Part shown: positions 60,740-64,000 of the stretch, piece after piece
Numbering within the stretch: position 1 is the first letter of the stretch
Layout: each line of letters begins with the position of its first letter
NCBI RefSeq assembly: GCF_022539665.2
Contig: NC_081334.1
Location: forward strand, 372,001-436,000
Reading direction: 5' to 3'
Source of the DNA: Daphnia carinata
Lineage: Eukaryota > Arthropoda > Branchiopoda > Diplostraca > Daphniidae
DNA: 64,000 nt
Translations under genes and position numbers: made by a program
The notes under the pieces: generated by a model
Databases searched by the model: none
Seen by the model: only the letters and a program-made list of their open reading frames with translations
Told to the model about the DNA's origin: nothing

Positions 60740-61234
60740 GATATAATACTAAAACTATTTCTTGTAGCAGCAAGCGTTTTTTACGGTTTAAAACATGACA
60801 AAAGGAATTTTAGTTGGTCTGGTACATTGTGCACGAAAATCCGCCTTGAACTTAACGATTTTTAAGGCTTCGGTGTACCATGTATTAGCTGAGGTTGTTA
60901 TATGCACTGAAAGGTCAATACACTGATCAAATACACTGAGTAATCGATGTTCGTTGCCTCTGAACTGCCACGAACCAAAGGCACTGGCCTTTGTTGCACC
61001 GAAGATAAATGCGTAATAATCCTTACATGAGCTACCGAGTTGAACGTAGCGGACTTTTCTTTCAACAGTAAAGTCTCACATAGTCCAATGATTTTACCAT
61101 CATGCGTAATAGTCCGCAGGGGGAGGGGTACACACTCACGAATTTTTCCGTAATGGATGGAGTGGGTGATGGGGGGTATCCTTACGGAAACAATCCTCTC
61201 ATTATTACGGTCTCCACTCTCTCTCATCTCTTAA

Positions 61235-64000
61235 CCTAGGCGATATGGGCGGTCTCCGACCTATAGAAAACAACGTGATTTTTATTGCAACACATGTGAA
61301 ACACAACGTGCTCAACTGCTTTTTCAAACCGGCTGCATAACTAGAATCTCTAACGAAAAGTACATAGCGCTCAGAACTCACATCTAGCAGTACAATCAGT
61401 CGCCTGTTGTACTAAGCAAGTTTCCTCAGTCACTCCGCAATCACGTCCGCAGTCCCACCGCTCCTTTACCTGTAGAACTTATTTCATTGCTAGTTTCGAG
61501 AATTCGAAGTGCGTTTCCTTTTCGCAAATTAATTTCTTTTTTCGAAAGAGAGCTTTTTCTCAATTTAAACATTTTTGCGCAAAATGTTTTCATGAAAATA
61601 TTTGACAATTAATCCTTCTTTTCTTAAATAAAATTTCAGAGGAAATCAATTAATGAACTTTATTTTATTTCTGTATAAGTAAAATGATCAGGGCATCGGG
61701 AAATTCAATGATAGACAGTTAACCAGGTTGTATTAATATGGGTTACTATTTGCGGCTTAATGCATGTTATGACGGTCTAACTGCTTTCGTATTGGATCTA
61801 GCGCTTTAAGATTTGCAAGTTCTAACAGCTAAACCCTATAGGTAGACTACATCTGATAGGTCGCAGCAGACAATGTAACCGGTGGTGGGGTGATGGGCAA
61901 GAAGATGGCGGTTATTATCACGTATCATAAAGTTATGATACCTAGTTCTACGTAGTAAACAACAATGGTTGTTTGTTTACATTAAATGCATTATTCATAA
62001 ATGTTATTTTTATTATTTTCTATCGTTTAACAAAGATCGTAATCGTTTTAAGATACATTTAAAACATTTAAATCCCTTAGCTTTTCTGCGATTTTTTGGG
62101 ATGAATGAACCGTGCACGAGACAAATTTAATTTAAAAACCCGGCTAGTTTTTATTATTTATTTATTTTTTTAAACATTATTATTATTTTTTTAAATTTGT
62201 ATTTCTTTCATCTAGTGGGCTTATTTTTTCAAAAATTTATGAGTTGTGTCATGGAAATAAATCAGGAAGCTTTCAAAACGTATACCCTTATTAGATACCC
62301 CTTCTGTTACACAATTTACCCTTTTTATTCATATTTCTTGAGCTTTAGAGAATAAAAATATTTTCCCCTATTTTAAGATTCATGTAAATAATATAGTTCT
62401 TTACTGTTTTATCAATGTTTAGTTAATTAATCATTTTAAAGTAACAAAATTTGTTGAAAAGTAGCACTGCGTTCTGCATCGAGATTTGAACTGGCAATTT
62501 CCTGTATAAAGGAGATGTGTGTAACACGAAGCTTTGGGGTGGGTTGAGCTAGTGGTGCCATCCACGGCCTATGGAGGTGTCACGACGTGACAGTAACAAG
62601 CCGTGATTGTCCCCAATACCCCTGTGGTCATGCTGCTAATACGTAAGCAACCTTCTAATAAGGCCTATAAAGATCCACTCAAGTAAGTCAAGTGAGGTAA
62701 AATCCAAAAAATGGGTTTCTTACCTACCAATATTGGTAGGTAGGACACCCATTTTTGGGATTTTTTTTTAATTTTTCATCGGCTGCTCCGATGATACATC
62801 CTAGGCCATTTCATCCATATATCCAATAATAAAAATCAAACGTTATGTTAGCTGGCTTTACAAGAACGTGTCATCAACGAAATGTGTGCATTCCGATTCG
62901 AATGGCCCAATAGTAATAGATAAGAAACTTGGATGGAATATCACCGATGCACACATCAAAAATGATCAAATACAATCAATGAAAAAGAAAGTTGGAAAAC
63001 AGTGGAAAAATTGATTGACAGAGGCCGACCAAAATTTTTGAGGTCAAAATTTTTTTTTTTCATTTCATTCTGCTATATTGAATTACAAAAGGAAAGATAA
63101 ATGGATTTTAACCATATCAACTAACTACACACATCTATACACTAATTTGCTTTGCAAATAAAAAACGTAGGCAAATTAATAAAATAATTATTTGAAACAA
63201 AACGAGATTATTGTTGTTTGAAAAACAATTAAAATCATCAAAAGATGAATTAGTTCCCATAAAGCACACCGATATCTTTTTTAAATATTTTTATACATCC
63301 TTATGGAACTATTAGGATGCCTTTCATTTGTCTCAAATCCTATAATGATTACTTAAAACGACTAGCAGGTGTTGATGACCGGCAGGAACTGCTGTGAAAA
63401 ACATGGATTTTATGGTCATTAATGCTGATATTTACGTTCAATAGGACAACTTTTTTACACCAGCTAAGCAGACATTAAAAAAAAATTCAAAAGATTCTAT
63501 TCGGCCATGCGTCTCCCGTATCGCAGTCGAATAGTTTTCACCTTAGTAATATTTATTGACTACAGATATTAATTTTAGACCAACAAACGGTTCTGCAGAA
63601 AAAAATTTAAATATAAATTTCATCGTTTGGAAATAAATTTGTTTTAATAAATATGGCGCTAATAGGACGACATATTGAGGGATTCATCCACTGGAATCCC
63701 ACACCATAAGCTTAGTATCTTCTACTTAACTTACCGTTACATAACGTAAAAGCAATTTTAAATTATTTTTTAAAACGGTCTTAATAACTAATACTAACAA
63801 AGTTCAACTTTAACGAATCACTTTTAATTGTGGTACCCTAGAATTTAGAAAAAAAAGGATAAAAACAAGACGTCTTATGCAAGACACAATTTATTGTCAA
63901 AAAAGAATGTGGCTTATACCGTTGTTTAGAGGCTCAATGCTGGACGTCCTAGTAGTACCGTTTTAGGACGAGTCACTCAACTTGCTCCTCTACTTAGCTA
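61235..64000. other. AT-rich intergenic DNA, no gene recognised
   Basis: Long A/T runs, no exon or RNA gene seen. The only structured feature is the hairpin at about 62,707-62,758. Confidence 0.45.
62707..62758. repeat. Inverted-repeat hairpin
   Basis: AAAAAATGGGT...CTTACCTACCAATATTGGTAGG...ACACCCATTTTT forms a stem of over 20 pairs with a short interruption (inner part CCTACCAATATTGGTAGG is perfect). No ORF or T-run terminator is associated; it could be a very short MITE. Confidence 0.6.

Noticed and set aside
60898-61227. Minus-strand frame of 109 codons
   Set aside because: No domain or splice context; ordinary length by chance.
1-64000. CRISPR arrays, prokaryotic operons, rRNA
   Set aside because: No regularly spaced identical repeats with unique spacers, no Shine-Dalgarno-linked gene strings, no rRNA-like sequence; introns and retroelements show eukaryotic DNA.

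Overview
The window is eukaryotic, invertebrate genomic DNA. Several things suggest a branchiopod crustacean of the Daphnia type: very short introns (64-67 bp in the genes I could splice), a C1q-type secreted protein, an IRE1-like kinase fused to ankyrin repeats, caspase and TNF-receptor-like genes, and a heavy load of Gypsy, BEL/Pao and DIRS retroelements. That assignment is an inference from gene families, not from a database match. There is no prokaryotic architecture, no CRISPR array and no rRNA.

Layout. 0.3-3.1 kb: a decayed Gypsy copy with its LTR, then palindromic repeats. 3.7-4.6 kb: a C1q pseudogene (minus). 5.7-7.5 kb: an intact four-exon kinase-ankyrin gene (minus). 8.8-12.5 kb: a truncated BEL/Pao element. 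12.8-18.5 kb: a Gypsy element broken by frameshifts and deletions. 19.7-20.1 kb: orphan Ig exons. 20.6 kb: a solo LTR. 21-34.3 kb: a decayed transposase-like gene followed by a DUF4806-type gene, with a transposon terminus at 34,334; a complete Gypsy element (26,725-33,795, TSD ATAG) sits in the last intron of the DUF4806-type gene. 34.3-36.1 kb: a gag fragment and exons of a second DUF4806-type gene. 36.4-38.7 kb: a solo LTR and, six bases away, an LTR element that carries only gag. 39.2-42.0 kb: another LTR copy, another transposon terminus and a 564-bp MITE with a tRNA-like core.

43.1-56.1 kb is the most interesting part. A complete five-exon gene for a TNFR-like type I membrane protein (minus, 43,907-45,539) lies next to a plus-strand gene in which the C-terminal end of a protein kinase domain is read straight into a caspase domain (47,354 onward). 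A DIRS retrotransposon (48,308-53,793), with its typical inverted termini and internal complementary region, sits nine bases inside an intron of the caspase p10 region. A partial second copy of the receptor gene follows (55,380-55,970), so the caspase is bracketed by a segmental duplication. Receptor, kinase and caspase families together suggest a stress or death signalling cluster, but the caspase reading frame needs two single-base shifts, so it may be decaying.

56.7-64 kb: a TIR element rich in GAGCTC, an interlocked foldback repeat, an orphan CAP-domain exon, and AT-rich DNA without recognisable genes.

Exon boundaries were chosen by hand from GT/AG sites and were accepted when the reading phases closed; where they do not close I say so.
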